In this document: positions 63,994 through 64,000 of the stretch, piece after piece
How the letters are laid out: each line of letters opens with the position of its first letter
Position numbering within the stretch: position 1 is the first letter of the stretch
NCBI RefSeq assembly: GCF_903772925.1
Contig: NZ_LR812090.1
Coordinates: 156,588-220,587 of the forward strand
Direction of reading: 5' to 3'
Length of the DNA: 64,000 nt
From: Alteromonas macleodii
GTDB lineage: Bacteria; Pseudomonadota; Gammaproteobacteria; Enterobacterales; Alteromonadaceae
Made by a program: the position numbers and the translations under genes
Notes under the pieces: generated by a model
Seen by the model: only the letters and a program-made list of their open reading frames with translations
The model's database searches: none
Told to the model about the DNA's origin: nothing

Positions 63994-64000
63994 GATTTGT

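Overview
This window reads as a stretch of chromosome from a marine gammaproteobacterium of the Alteromonadaceae, most likely Alteromonas or a close relative. That assignment rests on protein character and gene order, since no database search was possible. Supporting signs are the lptM-lysA-dapF-DUF484-xerC-yigB, uvrD, rarD, yigI, recQ order that surrounds oriC in E. coli and relatives, several cyclic-di-GMP proteins, an argP/argO pair, a DUF3300 protein and moderate GC content. I see no prophage, insertion sequence, CRISPR array, rRNA or tRNA. It looks like core chromosome with some accessory genes.

Layout. 1-2.8 kb: end of an iron ABC transporter operon (binding protein tail, fused permease, ATPase). 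2.8-7.9 kb: MscS channel, HI0933-type flavoprotein, small outer-membrane protein, orphan 102-aa protein, membrane diguanylate cyclase. 7.9-10.9 kb: ArgP regulator divergent from an ArgO exporter, a SugE/Gdx exporter, a DUF1499 membrane protein. 11-16.8 kb: J-domain protein, two-gene RND efflux operon with palindromes in its leader, small hydrolase. 17-20 kb: CoA-transferase/GNAT fusion overlapping a histone-deacetylase-family gene. 20-23 kb: thiol-redox membrane pair and an MCP. 23-30 kb: ATP-grasp enzyme, secreted DUF3300 protein with a very basic tail, RibA, GGDEF-EAL protein, GST. 30.5-45.3 kb: the oriC-proximal conserved block, with MgtE where E. coli has CorA. 45.3-46.9 kb: glycosyltransferase/PAP2 pair. 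47-51 kb: RraA; then mpl-ubiX-S1/P1 nuclease. 51-54.5 kb: Fbp, Ppa, DUF3299, a 2OG-Fe oxygenase and a thioesterase. 54.7-63.6 kb: Hsp70-like protein, UvrA, YajR-type MFS, HAD phosphatase and two lipoproteins. 63.6-64 kb: a GATC-rich region with a perfect DnaA box that looks like oriC.

Strongest leads: (1) the roughly 140-nt leader before fbp (50891-51033), which can fold into a closed multibranch RNA and matches no riboswitch I know; (2) the candidate oriC at the right edge; (3) the acyl-CoA transferase-acetyltransferase fusion overlapping a deacetylase gene, which resembles a compact acetylation/deacetylation switch; (4) the glutaredoxin-MauE and CxC thioredoxin-like pair; (5) a perfect LexA box in front of uvrD; (6) paired repeats and a 9-bp palindrome in front of the RND operon. 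Functional statements come from family motifs read by eye; none has been tested by alignment or folding software.
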